64,000 nucleotides of DNA, taken from positions 868,001 through 932,000 of the forward strand of contig JAWUZG010000005.1 in NCBI GenBank assembly GCA_036785705.1, read 5' to 3'. Position numbers and translations under genes: made by a program. Shown here piece after piece: positions 49,501 to 62,084 of the stretch. Positions within the stretch are counted from its first letter, which is position 1. Each line of letters opens with the position of its first letter. Under the pieces are notes generated by a model. It had not been told where the DNA came from, searched no databases, and worked only from the letters and a program-made list of their open reading frames with translations. The DNA is from Acanthornis magna. Lineage: Eukaryota > Chordata > Aves > Passeriformes > Acanthizidae.

Positions 49501-52500
49501 TCAATTCATACTCTTTCATTTACGATCAAATATTGGGAAAGGTTACAATTAATCAGAGCGCGGGAACAGAAGCCGCCAAAGCTAATGATGTATTACTGCA
49601 TTTGGGTTGCTCTGGAGGGGAATAATTGAGGCCCTTGTGCTACAGGAAACTATTATTAGTAAGTAAAGATTATCAAAAGAAAGCGACCTGCACCCATCTC
49701 CCACTTTGCAATCTGTGTCTCTGTCAGGTTTCTTAAAAATGAAGTATTTTATTAATGCTCCTGCCTGTAATCAGGCTTTTTGGCTGTGTGGCTGACGTGG
49801 GAGGAAATGTGCCTTTTCACCAGACCTTTTCACAGCCCTTGCTGCTGCTCCCTGCTTTGGGCTCACAGATGATGCTCAGCATGCATGAAGTCAATTTTTA
49901 GATGCTAATAACATGTCCATCCTCAAGGGAAAAGGGCTCTGCTGTGCTTGCTCAGCTGAGGAACCACAGGGAATCCCTGCAGAAAATACAGGTTCACAGG
50001 CTTAATGCAGTGTGCACTCCCTAATTGAAAATGAACTAATTGCAGGTTGTTTAAAAGCAAACACGTTGCTGGGCTGAGGCAGACAGGGAATGCAGAACTT
50101 CTCCTGAGGGAATATTTTCAGCCCAGCCCATGCTTGAGCAGCAGCGAGGTGTGTGTAGGAAATGCTTGCAGGCCTCCCAGGGTGGCTCAGGGTCACGGCG
50201 TACACACACGATTTCCTGGGGTTAGTGGGACACTTTATCTGGCTGCTGAAACAGGGCTTACATAGCTATAGTACAGAGTCATTAAAAGTTCCATTTTAAA
50301 GTAAAAATTCCCATCTCACGTCTTTATTCTAGGTACTGACTTTGTATGGTTATTGTATGTTTTTATGTGTGGCAGGATTTCACAGACCTTTGCTCAGGGT
50401 TGTCTGGGGACATCTGGGGTGGCAAGGGCTGTTGTCACTGCTTAGGGGATGCACGTGGGACTCCTTGGTAGTTTTCAAGATTACACGCCAGGAAAGGTCT
50501 TTCCAACTTTGTTAGTCTTTAAAAGACCAGGTATTTGGGGGAGAAGCAGAAAGTGGCTGTGACTTTTTTATTGGAAATAGAAAATGGGGCACCGTTAAAC
50601 AGAGTTCTCTCTTATTTAGTAGGTCGACTGGATTACTCTTAGGATATGATAAAAGATGCAGAATACTATTAACCTTAGAATTGAAGTAATCCTTTTTTCC
50701 CTTTTATTCCAACTGCCTTGAATTTCACTTGCTGTTAATGCAAAAATTTGTTCTCTGAGGGCAGTAACATAAATCTGGACTTTCCCGCTTTTCAGTTCAT
50801 CAGTCTCTGAGTGTCCCCTGATTTCACATACAGGAGAGGGACAACTCATAAAAACCCCAGGATGGGGCCAAGCTTTTGAGAGTGAACAAACCTGTGAGCT
50901 CGGCGCGGGGGGTGAGCTGGCAGGGCTTTAACTTTTTGTGGGAAAGCTATTGCTGGAAATCCTGCCCTGAGCACAGACCATCATGGGAGACTCTGAATGG
51001 GCTCTCCTGGCACCCAAAATAGTACTGCCACCCTCCTGCTCCAGTGTGGGGCTGTAGGATACTTCTTGCTGGGAAGACGCCTTCATTTGTGACTGGGAGG
51101 CAGCAGAGGATAGTGCAGTAGCCAACAGAGTGAATTTACTTTGCTGGTCTGCATCATACACCTTGTATGGGCAATGTCTCAAAGAAGGATTTCCTCTGTA
51201 GGGATGTGATCCCTTGTTGAAGGTCATGGTAGGAATTTGGAGCGGCCACCGAGCCCATGGCACAGTGATGCTCAGGGTAATACTTCTGTGCATAGAAAGG
51301 AGCGCAATGCCAAGGAGCCAAGTCTGGCGTAGATCTAGCAGGCAGGGTGTGCTGATTAGCATGTAATTCTATTTGTTAGGCACTACAATAAACAGCATTA
51401 AGAGCAAAAGCAGTGATTGCTCCTCATAGCACCCTCTCAGCATTACCTCGTGCCTGCAGCAGCTGTGCTGTGGCTCCTCAGCAGGCACCAGCAGAGCTCG
51501 CACTGCTCCTTTCTTGGGCAGAGACAAAGGAGAGTAAGGCAAACACTGCAATTATAGAAGGGTTTGGCTGACTGTGTCTATAGAGAACAGCTCACACATT
51601 TCTTCCGCTTTCCCTGTTCCTTCCCCATTCCCCGGTGGTGCATCTGTGACCAGCACTGCTGTGGGTTACTCAGGAGGAGAGGTGGTGCAATAGTCTGATT
51701 TTCCCCCCCAGTGTTGTGTTTTCCTCCAGTAAATATCATGTCCATGTATTTTCCATCATGAATTTGGCAAAGAAAATTCCTTATCTCTAGCTCTTGTGCC
51801 GCTGTTGGACTGTGGGTTGAGGAGCCCTTGGCATGGCAGCCTAGAGCTGAACAGACTCAACTCCTGGCTCTCCTGCTTAAGAGCAGACTTGCTCTAGGTG
51901 TCATGTTGTCCTGCTTACTGAATTCTCTTTGCTCTCACCAAAGGACTGCCTCCTTCAGGCCTCTCATTTACAAGCACGAAGTTAATTTGCTGCATCATTT
52001 CAGCATATGAGCAAGTGAATTTTTTCCTTAGAAATGCCCCACTGAAGCAATGCAATGGTGAGTTTTGTTTTCTCTTTCCCCCAAAGCCAGCTCAAGGCCA
52101 CTGCCATCACTGCCTGTTGTTAGCACAGGCTCCCCCAGCCCCGTGTGTCGAATGTCACCTTGTGCCATGGATGTGGCGTTGGAATCAGCCAGACCATCCT
52201 GTGGCAAAGCACTCGCAAGGAGAGGACAGACATCCTGGTTGTGCTCATCCCCCCAAAATAGCAACAAATTACAAGTACAATACCTCTCATTTCCTCTCCT
52301 CCTGTGGGGGTGAGCACAGGAGGAGCTGCACAGAGGGACGGCATTTGCTGAGAGCCCTGGCGCAATCGGGGCTACGTTGGAAGCTGTCGGGAAGAATTAA
52401 GTTAAGGGTGAGTGCTCTGGCGTGGGGATGGCACAGAGGCAGCTCCACAGAGCTGCCCTGCAGCCTCCCTGGGCCTCTGATAAAGGCAGGAGGCTGCCCT

Positions 52501-55500
52501 GTTGTCTGTGGGATGTTTTCCTAAGTAATCCCATTAGGAAATTAGGGGTTCTTAATAACTGTGAGAGGATTGCTGGTTTGTGTGAATGGGCAGGTGCCTG
52601 AATGAACTTTAACTTCATGCATTTTGTGCTCTTGGTAGAAGTTTCATAAGTTTTATGCTACACACATATTATCCAGCATCCTGGAAAGCTCCGCCATTTC
52701 TCTTCAAAGCACTTAGGTACATCTTTTTCCTAAAAGGGCTTTATATGTCTTGGAGAACATGTGTTCAGTTACCTGGGATGTTTTGTGCTCCCACACCTGA
52801 TTAAATAAGTCCTTTATTTTTTGTGTCATATCAATAGAGCTATGGTAAAAAGTAAATCATCTCTCCTCTTTTGAGGTATGAGGACCAAACACATCAATGT
52901 GGACTGAATCAGGACACTTAAAAGCACAGAGCAAAAAGTTACACAGACATGGCTGCTCCAAATCCCCATCCTCAGACAGCTGAGGAAAACAAGTAACATC
53001 ATTTTCATTCTTTGGGGGAGATGAGGGGAAATTACGTTTCCTTGTGATTGCTGTGTATGTTACAGTTCTTTGGAAGGCCTGTGCTAAGGGGAGGTTGGCT
53101 TGGCTTTGCAGCGAAATGGAGAGACCTTTCTGGCTGGTGTCTTGTTGAGTGCATGTGCTGTTCATTTTAAAAAGCAGTGTGCACTGTGCCAGCTGATGTG
53201 CTTTTAGTTATCCGATGTTTGGAGCTCGGGAGGATTCGAGCATCCAGCAGCTGCGTTGGGATGTGAGTCCTGCGGGAAGCCCTGGCATTGATCTGAGGAA
53301 AAAATACATGTCTAGAACTGATGGTTTAAAATGTTACTCCAATAGTCTCATGGATTCCCATCCCAGAGGGTGAATGAAATCGATGCAGTGCCATTGATCT
53401 GCAGCCGGCTGCGATTTGTGGAGCCCTGGTTGGGAGCTACTGCCTGACCTGCTGGCTGCTTCTGTTTGAGCCTGGAAAAGGAATAATCTCTGAACAGAAA
53501 CCAGCCATGATGGCTTCAGGTTAGGCTGGAAACACGTCTGGGGGTGCCAAAAGGTACCCAGCACAAACCGAAAGTAAAAAGATTATGATGCTGGAAATGG
53601 AAAAAGATAATTGTAGGAGTCTTTGGGACAGGAAGGTGAGGAAGGTACAAGTTAACAGGGCTGGAGAGAGACTGTCAAAAGAGCAGTAGATTTGGAAGAA
53701 GTTCAGAGTAGGGTAGAAAGCCAGAGAGAAGTGTGTGGAAGATGAGACCTGTGAAGAAAGGCCAACAGGAGCAAGTCTACTCTGTCTAAAGGAAATATGC
53801 ACAAGGGAGATAATCACCTACAAATACACAGCAGGGACTTACAAAGCAGCCAGCAATCAATTTTCAAATAATGGACTTGATCTTTAGATAGACTAGTTAA
53901 AGGGAACAAAGGTGGCCTAAATAACTGATTTATCACCCCGTCTTTTGTTTGTTGCAGTAACACAACTGTATTTTCTTCTCTGAACTTCTCTCCACCTCCT
54001 GAATCAAAGTCAGGGCAGCACCTTTACAGCTGAGTCTCTCCTGGGATAGAAGAGGTTTTCTCGAGCTGCCAGCCTCCTCACCCTGCTGCTATTTCAGACA
54101 GATGCTGCTCAAGTGCTTAGCCAGCCCTGCTTGAAATGGCCCAGAGAGCAAGATGGAGGACAATTTTGGGACAGCAGAAAGCAGGCAAAGGACTTTTCCA
54201 GGACAGGACAGTATTTCACTGAAAAGCAATAGGACCTCTGTCTGTTTCCCTGGGAGCAGGGATTTGTCCTTGCCTTGCACAGCAGATTTCTGGAGTCCAC
54301 CAGGAAGTCAGTTCTGAGCTTGCTTCAATAGAACCCTTAGGCTGCACATTGTTTTAAGGTGGGACCACCAGCCCCAAGCATTGTGAGTGTATTGGCTATT
54401 TCCTGTGCCGGTAGAATGAGCAAATACCTTTATCCCTCTCAGTTTGCAGCTCATGTCTCCTTCCACCTTGCCCATGAATCTTTTCTTGCCCCAGCTAATC
54501 TATTAGCCTTGTGTGCCCTGAAATCCTACTGCTGCCTTCTCAGGGGGCAAAACAGACAGGAGGAAGGCAAATCAACCCACTCTTACCTAAATGGACTAAA
54601 AACACTCACTCACTGTAGAGCAAGAGCTGTAACAATGAGCTTTACCAAGCAGCCAGGCCAGCCCAGGTTGATCCAGTGATGGAGAAGCTGGGAAGGTCAC
54701 ATTTCCTCCACCAGCTTCCAGCTCCTTGCTTGTATTGCATTGGAGGGACTCATCTCTCTTCTCGACGCCACCTGCACAGAAACAAAAAGAGCTGATCCTC
54801 CTTCCTGGGCCTCAAAAGGAGTAGGGCTGTCACTGTAACGATTCCCACCCAAGTCTGCTGGCCAGAAGCCAGGGACCTGTGCCCATCTGGGCATAAACCC
54901 AGGTGCTCTGGGCATGTGGCTCTCACAGCAAATCATTCCTCTCCTGAAGTCAGGCCATGTTATGTGATATTTATAATAGCTGATACCAGATGCTTTTTTT
55001 AAGCAGGATCCTTCACAAATGCAGATGAAGGTCCTTGGATTGGGTTAGAATTAGATCTGAGCTCTGTGTCTGTTTGCATCACTGAAACGCCCCGGAATAC
55101 TTCCCCTTTGACTGCTGCTGTGTGTGACCTAGATCTGACCCCAGCAGAGCCAGGCTCTCATCTGGGATGGGTTGTCTTTGCTCTAAGATCTGGGGTATAG
55201 ATTTAGGATGCAAAGCTGTGTGTGCATTTGCTCCCCTCTTGTCTCAGGGCATGGCTCTCACACCAAGCAAACCCATCCACTGCTGCTGGCATTGCTCCGG
55301 GCTTGGAGCATCCATGAGGTGCAGCTTGCAGCAGGAGCAGAGAGAGGAGTAGAAAGTAGAGCTTGGGGCTTTCTTTCCTGGGAATAGAGGCATCTCCTTG
55401 TTTCACAAGGTATTATGAACATATATAGTAAGAGACTCGATTAATTTCGTAAAATCTTCTCCCAGAAGGGTCAGATAAATGCTTGTTTTGCATAGATCTC

Positions 55501-55658
55501 AGTGTGTGGAGTGAAGTTCATGTAGGTATTTGGCTAATGACATCTACTAAAATTCACTGTGAAACAGAATGGCTGAGGAGTAGCATACAGAGATGGAACA
55601 ACAGAGCGTAAAGATGTGTTTTATTCTTTTCTCTCCTGTTTCCCTGTGACTTCTCCAG
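46543..55658. other. PAK5: Intronic sequence ending in the PAK5 acceptor
   Basis: No gene or transposon is recognised. An AT-rich stretch lies at 49,205-49,262. The interval 49,495-49,810 is compact, with several TAAT cores and balanced composition, and is another candidate for conservation testing. The interval ends in a long pyrimidine tract (55,620-55,656) followed by AG at 55,657-55,658, the acceptor of the coding exon. Confidence 0.5.
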
Positions 55659-55669
55659 ATCTTTCCACC

Positions 55670-55873
55670 ATGTTCGGGAAAAAGAAGAAACGGCTGGAAA
55701 TCTCGGGGCCCTCGAACTTCGAGCACCGGGTCCACACTGGCTTCGACCACCGGGAGCAGAAGTTCACGGGGCTGCCTCAGCAGTGGCACAGTTTGCTGGC
55801 AGACACGGCCAACCGGCCGAAGCCCATGGTGGATCCCTCATGCATCACTCCCATCCAGCTGGCTCCTATGAAG
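55670..55873 (+). CDS. PAK5: PAK5 first coding exon (N-terminus of p21-activated kinase 5), partial
   Basis: PAK5 is a group II p21-activated serine/threonine kinase, mainly neuronal. It binds Cdc42 and acts on cytoskeleton, neurite growth and survival signalling. This exon encodes residues 1-68. The start [10 protein letters not shown] is polybasic. The CRIB motif follows at residues 11-26 ([16 protein letters not shown]), with the conserved Ile-Ser-x-Pro and His-x-x-His. The segment [20 protein letters not shown] (residues 37-56) is PAK5-type and separates it from PAK4 and PAK6. The exon has 11 bp of leader (from 55,659) after a strong pyrimidine tract and AG acceptor; the ATG context is CCACCATGT, with A at -3. 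It ends APMK|GT at 55,873/55,874, a donor GTACCC that departs from the usual GTAAGT. The homology stops exactly there. The remaining residues, including the kinase domain, are encoded outside the window. Confidence 0.96.
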
Positions 55874-58800
55874 GTACCCCGTGGAGTCCCCTCTGAGTCC
55901 CTTTCATTGTGTGTCACCTTAATGAATCAGCAATGTGTGGGTATTACATATCAGCTGTCCCGGGAGGCAGGCACAGCTGGGAGGGAGCTGCAAATCCAAA
56001 CATTGAACAGCAGAGCCACAAGGAAAAAAGGAATTCGGTGTATAAAACTTGTGTGAGTGTCTCAGAAGAGTGTGAATCATGGGTCTGGCAGGGGCCGAGC
56101 CTTCGCACTCCCGGGCTGCAGAAGAAAAAGCCACAAGTCCCTGTGGAGGCCCAGAACACTGCTCCTCTGCAGCATAAAGCTCCTTGATAATTAATTTAAG
56201 AACAGTGCTTTAGGCAAAGGCAGTTTGGAGCAAGGGAGAGAGGGAAAAGTACACCAAAGGAAAGGAATTAAATTGCTTGTTCAGCTGGGCAAGCTCAGGG
56301 AGGGATCTCCTGCCACTGCCTGCAGGGGGTGGGACATGGTGGTGAAGCTGAACTCCTCAGTGGTAGGAAAATGAGGGGAAACAACCCCAGGTTGTGGCTT
56401 GGGAGGCTCAGGCTGGACACCTGGGAGGAGAACCTAGCTTAGAGAGTAGAGCAGCCCTGGACAGGGAGCCATCAGGATTCCAGGCTCAGGAGTCTGGAAG
56501 ATCAATTGACCCTGATTTTGCAGTTTTTCTGGGATTGCACGTCCTGACACATCCAAGTGAATAGCACCTGTGTAGTAGTAGTAGCCTATACCCTGCCAGC
56601 CACACACCTCTCCCTGCCATGCAGCTGCAGAATAAATGTGGGATTTCATTTTCATGTGGATTTTTCTGCAGCAAGGGAAAATCAGATAATCCTGAGAGCA
56701 TGGACCCTGTAGTTATATTTGATAAGTGCTCTTTGCTAAATTTACATGTACTGCCTGCTCTGGAAGGGCATTTCTCACTTGCTGATCAGGTTTGCTGGGT
56801 GCTGCTGCAGGACAATGGGGATAAAACCAAGGTCTTAATTTTTTTTTGCTGTAATAAAATACCTTACTGATAACAGAGGCACAGAATAATGAGGAAAAAG
56901 GTAGGTAATCTTTTTCCTGCTAAGGGGGAAAAGGAACTTTGTTCCACAGCCCTTCTTAACACAATCTCTGGATGTTTTGACATGAATACATGAAGATGTT
57001 TTAACATGGGGAAGGGGGGAAAGGAGTTTATTATCGTGCAGAAATACCCTCTCTTTCCTGCAGTTCCGGAGCTATAAATCCCTAAGCTTAAAAAGTTTTA
57101 AATTGCATTTCTTTTCTCGGCATTATAAAGATATGATTCTGGGTCTTGGCCTGCAAAAGGACGTGTGCAGAGCTTGGTCCATGTCCCACTGAAATAATAC
57201 ACAGTGAAGGATCAAGCCCCAAATGGGAAATTGCCACATTTTGAAGTGGAGAAAATCACCCGTTCTTTCCAAGAAATTGTAAATTCTTGCTTTTCTAGTC
57301 TGTGTATCAGAGGTCTGCATATGTGCATATTCCAGGGATGTATTTCTGAACCAAACCATCTTCCCAATCCAAGCTCATTCCTCCGTGGCCACGGTGGTCC
57401 TTGATACCACCGTGCATCCCACAACATCTTCCCAGAATGTGTGTCCCAGGGAGAGACTGCCTGCAGCCTGGTACCCCCCCAGGCTGAGCACAAAGCTCAG
57501 AGACACCCCCCAGGAAGGGTTTTCTATGTAGATGGACACTGTGAGTTTGTAAGGAGATCACCAAATTGCAGTTGATTGCATGCCCAGAGGTATAGGTGGG
57601 TGAGGAAATGGTGTTAAGACTGAAGGATTCAAGAAATTATGCCTTTACCATCCTGTTTCTTTCCCTATCTGAGGCTTGATTGCAACATGTTGAAATGGGC
57701 CTCCATAATAGTGCTAGGTTATTCTTAATAGCAATTAAGAGGTGTTGACTATCGACTGAGGATTTGCTTTTAACTCTATTGCAAGATTCCACTTTACTGT
57801 ATATTTGTTAAGAATTAACCTGCCTTGTTTTGATACAGCTGAATTTACAGAGAGAAGCTGAGTTGCAGTCACTTTAAGAATATTTAATGTTGCTAAACTA
57901 GTTCACCATAATCATTTAATTAGACGAGGTTTTTATGTGTGCACTTAGTACCTTTAGTGTTTAAAGAGTATTTGGCACTGAGGATTTCATAACTTCTCTG
58001 AGAACTGAAGATCTAAAATGCACTTGCAGTTCGTGAAGGTAGGAACCCAAGATTCTGAGAGCTCAGTATTGTTTACAACTTTTCTCTTTTCCACACAGCA
58101 GCTGATAGTTTAATTAATGCATTGATGTGTAGCAGAAGAAGATTGACAGTTGTTCCCTGAGACACAGGATTAAGTCAGGCTGAGGCATTTGGCCAGTGTT
58201 AGTTCATGCTGTGGTTTCAGGTCATACAGCAGCTCTGTAACTCTGCTCTTATGTGCTCCTAAATTTTTTTTCTGTTTAATTCCTTCAGTGTTGACTGTCC
58301 ATGTGGTGTGAGGCAGAAGTGTTCCTCCTAATAAGGTGCTCCTTTGTGATTGAAGAGTAGCACAGATCAGAGAGACAGACTTTGAGAGCACTATTTCTTG
58401 GTTTTGAGACAGAACTGGTGTTTGCTTGTTTTAGGCTTGACCCAGAGCTCAGGCAGGGAAGGGAATGACTGGTTTTTTTGAGTTCTGTAGGTTTTGCAGC
58501 TTTCTCAGTGGTGTTTGCTTGTTTCTCAGTCTGTGAAGCAGATGTGATGGTATATAGCGTATCCCTTTGGGTAAAACCAATAAACGATAAATACTCTCAC
58601 TGCTCCATCTCTATTCAAAGGCAGCAGCAGCAATGATGATGATGAGGCAGCGCCCTGGGCGCTCAAATATCCTGGGGGATGCCATCCCCCTGCCTCTGTG
58701 CTGGCTGGGATGAAAGGCGCCTAGTGCTTTGGCACACGGGTGGCGGCTGCTTGTCATGGAAATATCAGCCTTTGAATCCAAACCTGAGCTGACTGTACAA

Positions 58801-61800
58801 ATTCATTCATTTCAAAAACAACGAGACACAATAATGGGATTCCCCTTCTCAGTGTGCCTGACCCAGATACCAGCAGAAGATTGTGTATTTCAGGTGCAAG
58901 CACAAGTATAGCACAGCAGAAAACTTCATGAAAAATAGAACAGCAGTGATCTTGATAGGTTTGAGGGGTAGAGACAAGGAGGGGGTGAAAAAAGGCTGAT
59001 TTTTCACTGAAAACATCCCTGCATGAAAAATGTGAACAGTCTGTGTCTGCCTGTACTTAAAATAGGCTTCATAAAGTCTGAGATCCTGATGCCAGGCCTC
59101 TTGGTCCTCTCGCTTCAGTACTTTGTAGTTATTCCATGTGTACCTGGAGCTCATGGTTTGATGTTTGTTCTCAGCACACAGTATGCTTGGCTCATCTTTG
59201 CCCTTATGCTACACAGAAGCTCCAGTTTGTTACCATCCTTTAATTTTTGGAAAGCTTCAGAATCAATAACTAAGCAAGTGCATCTCCACTCCATGCAAAA
59301 TACCAGGAGAACAGACACCAGAACCTTTATTCTGGAGATTTTTTGCCAAAAGAGCTCATCATCAGCTTTGTAAAGATGCTCCATTAACATTCTTGAATGC
59401 CTGCTGCTGTCAGTGGGAGCAGGATGGCACTGAAGACTTGTTAAAATCCCTTCCCATGTTTCCCAGTGCAGGGAACAGCTGAGCATCCTCACTTCTGTCA
59501 AGTTACTGGAGGGAAAAAAGCCATTTGTTCATGAAAAAACACCATACTGGGGTTTTTCTATAGTTGTCTGTGCTGCTCCAAGCCTCCATTGCTGTGTTTT
59601 TGTTGGAGCTTTGGGTAGGTTCATCCATCCACGCCTTCAGCAAGGTCAAAGTTCCCAACTTGAGGGTGACACAGTGCTTGAGTTCATCTTTGAGAAAGGA
59701 GGGAGGCAGCTGTCAGTGTTTGGGTGGCCAAATATGTGGAGACATGAGGAAGACTGAATCCTACCTGCTGGGACCTCCATGTGACCTTCTTCCCTGAGCA
59801 CACTGCAGTAAATCCAGCCGTGCTCATGTAGTGGGATTTCACTTTTCCTGAATGTTCTCCCCCATTTCCTTCCCTTGAAACACGGGTGTAAGGGGATGAG
59901 GGTTCTCACTGCCCCATGCTGTCTGCCGTGCTCTGAGATGAGCATTAGCACAGAGGGGTGATGCAGAGGGGTCAGTGTTCAGCAAAGGCAGAGCGAAATA
60001 CTCAGCCTGACGTTGATGCTGTATTGTCAGGAAAATGGCAGGAGCTTCTTCTGTGCCCTGGGCTGGGCTGCCCTAAAAGCAGAGAAAACAGTGTCCTTTC
60101 CATGCCTTCACCAAAATGCCCTTGGATGCCCTACCTCTGAGCTGAGGTGCACATTAATTTGAGATGCACATTTACTGTGCCATTGACCTGTGGCACTTCA
60201 TTTTCCTGGTGGCCTGCAGCCTGGGGGTGTTGCAGATCTGAGAATTTCTGTAGGGGACAGACCACAGGGTAGCCAGCTTTTCTCCCAGTCCTTCATCCTC
60301 ATATTCCAGTAGTCTAATCTATATGTTTTGTCTTAAAATTTTAGCTTTTCTCACTTTCACCTCAAGCCTTGACCCTGATCCTGGTGAGTCAGCTGTAATT
60401 TTAAAAACTTTTCAAAGTTTCTACTGTTACATTTCAGCTTCTCTCCTACAAAGAGAGAAAAAATAATCAGAAAATGAGTTAGTGGTTGTGGCCCTTTCAA
60501 TAGCACTGACATGAAAATCAAAGCTTTTGTTTACTCTACCTGAAGACAGAAGAAAAAAATGCAAGTATTTCTCTTCCCCATCCTGTTTGGCCTCTTAAAA
60601 TTTTCCCAACCGTGAGAGTCAAGCCTCATTTAAGGTGTCATTTTTTCCTACGTTTACATGCTTCCTTGCTTAGATGGAGGATTCTTTGATGCTGAGTGGT
60701 CAAAGACCTCAAAGATGAAATGAATGAGGGTCCTTGTGTGGGCTTGAGCAGTCAGAAACATCCAGATTTCATTAGCAAACCCCCAGCCCTCTCCTCACAT
60801 GTGGAACTGCACAGGGGAAATGCCTGACATGGAAAAGGGGGATTTAGAAATAAAGAGCTCTTCAGAGGCTTTGCCCACTGTGTGGGGGCAGATGGACAAA
60901 GCAGTGTTGTTGTGACCTCTCTTCCTCACCCTCCCAAATTTTTACTTCTTCTTAACAGCTCCTGCCAGGACAGGAGCTGGAAGGCTGCTGACATCTCGTG
61001 GGCCTTTCTTGTAACCACATCACGAAAAGTCACACTTGGTTCTTAATTCCACGCTTTGCCATGGCACATTTGGTCTGGTGCTTGCTCAGCAGGGAGGGGG
61101 TGTCTCCAGAAAGGGCAGGAGCCAGCACCGTGCACCATAGCACGTTCTGGGTGGAAAGAAAATGTTTTTCCACCAAGCATGGTTGAACAGCAGGACAGTG
61201 GCCAGGGGGGGACTGTGGGATCTCAGCCTTTGGAAAGGAGAGGGCAAAATTTGAGGGCAAAATCTTCAGCCTGATTGAACTTTGACATTAACCCTGCTCT
61301 GGACAGGAGGGTGCATTGGAGGCAGAAGTCCATTCCAGCCAAAGTTCTCCTGTGATTATCTTCATCTGCAAGTAATTATTGTCAGATTAGCAATTGTCCT
61401 GTAAGGCAGCCCCACTTCCAATTTATTTTGGTCACAGAATATGAATGCATTTGCTGCTGCATGCTCCTTGAAGAAAACACTGCTGCACATTTAAGTGGAA
61501 GCTTTTCTTTCAAGCGGATAATGCTTCATCCTTGAGTGGCATTTGTTTTACTGTGTCTATAAGTGACAATGCTACTTCAGTTATCTCTGTTAGCTCCTGT
61601 ACAGATATAATACAAATATGCCATCTAGTGTCCGTGGATATGTCTAACTTGGTGTGAGAAGAGCCAAGTTGCCAATTTTGTGTAATCTTGGAGGAAATTA
61701 ATCGCTATACAAAGAGAAATGCACCACAGAATGAATCAGTGCAAGAAGTACACAGCTCAGAAGTTTTTTAGAATTACATCACTAGGTTAATATGTTCTCA

Positions 61801-61929
61801 TATGTTCTGTATTGTACAGAGGGAACTTTTGGGTTAATTTCTGATTGTCTGATTACAGAAGATTGTAGGCTTTATGTCCTTTAGAAAAATACTTTTGCTG
61901 CCTGTGAAGTTGATTTCAACAATAGAGTC
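55874..61929 (+). other. PAK5: PAK5 intron after the first coding exon (start)
   Basis: The intron begins at the GT at 55,874. I see no second PAK5 exon, that is, nothing encoding the expected continuation TIVRGNK. The frame of the exon stays open into the intron to a TGA at 56,054-56,056, and an AATAAA occurs at 56,631-56,636. Apart from short trinucleotide patches (TAG repeats near 56,573-56,584, CAG and ATG repeats near 58,621-58,647) nothing is recognised. Confidence 0.75.
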
Positions 61930-62084
61930 AGTGTTTAAAAGTCATTTGGACAATGCCCTCAATAACATGCTTTAAATTGGTCAGCCCTGAATTGGTCAGG
62001 CAGTTGGACTGAATGATTGTTTTAGCTCCCTTCCAACTGAAATAGTCTATTCCATTCCCTTCCATTCTATTCCATTCCATTCTA
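61930..62084 (+). mobile_element. CR1 LINE 3' end with ATTCC-type tail
   Basis: The plus strand matches the CR1 3'UTR: TCATTTGGACAATGCCCTCA, AATTGGTCAGGCAGTTGGAC, then TCCCTTCCAACTGAAATAGT. It passes into a tail of ATTCC/ATTCT units at about 62,047-62,084. The tail is the CR1 terminal repeat expanded to a small microsatellite. Only the last 110-150 bp of the element is left. It is inactive. Confidence 0.9.

Larger units (their letters stand above)
6702..55658 (+). other. PAK5: Presumed PAK5 leader intron (about 49 kb)
   Basis: This is the interval between the putative donor at 6,702 and the acceptor AG at 55,657-55,658. PAK5 is known in vertebrates as a very large gene with long 5' introns, so the length is plausible. 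I find no other coding exon of any recognisable gene on either strand. Additional short 5'UTR exons may be hidden here, because non-coding exons cannot be recognised from one sequence. The recognisable content is listed separately: CR1 fragments, a MIR-like relic, a solo LTR and homopolymers. Confidence 0.5.

Noticed and set aside
55616..55669. Upstream in-frame ATG that would add 18 residues to PAK5
   Set aside because: It lies in the pyrimidine tract and acceptor of the intron. The family start MFGKKKK is at 55,670.
62047..62084. ATTCC array as an independent satellite
   Set aside because: It is continuous with the CR1 3' end and is the expanded terminal repeat of that element.
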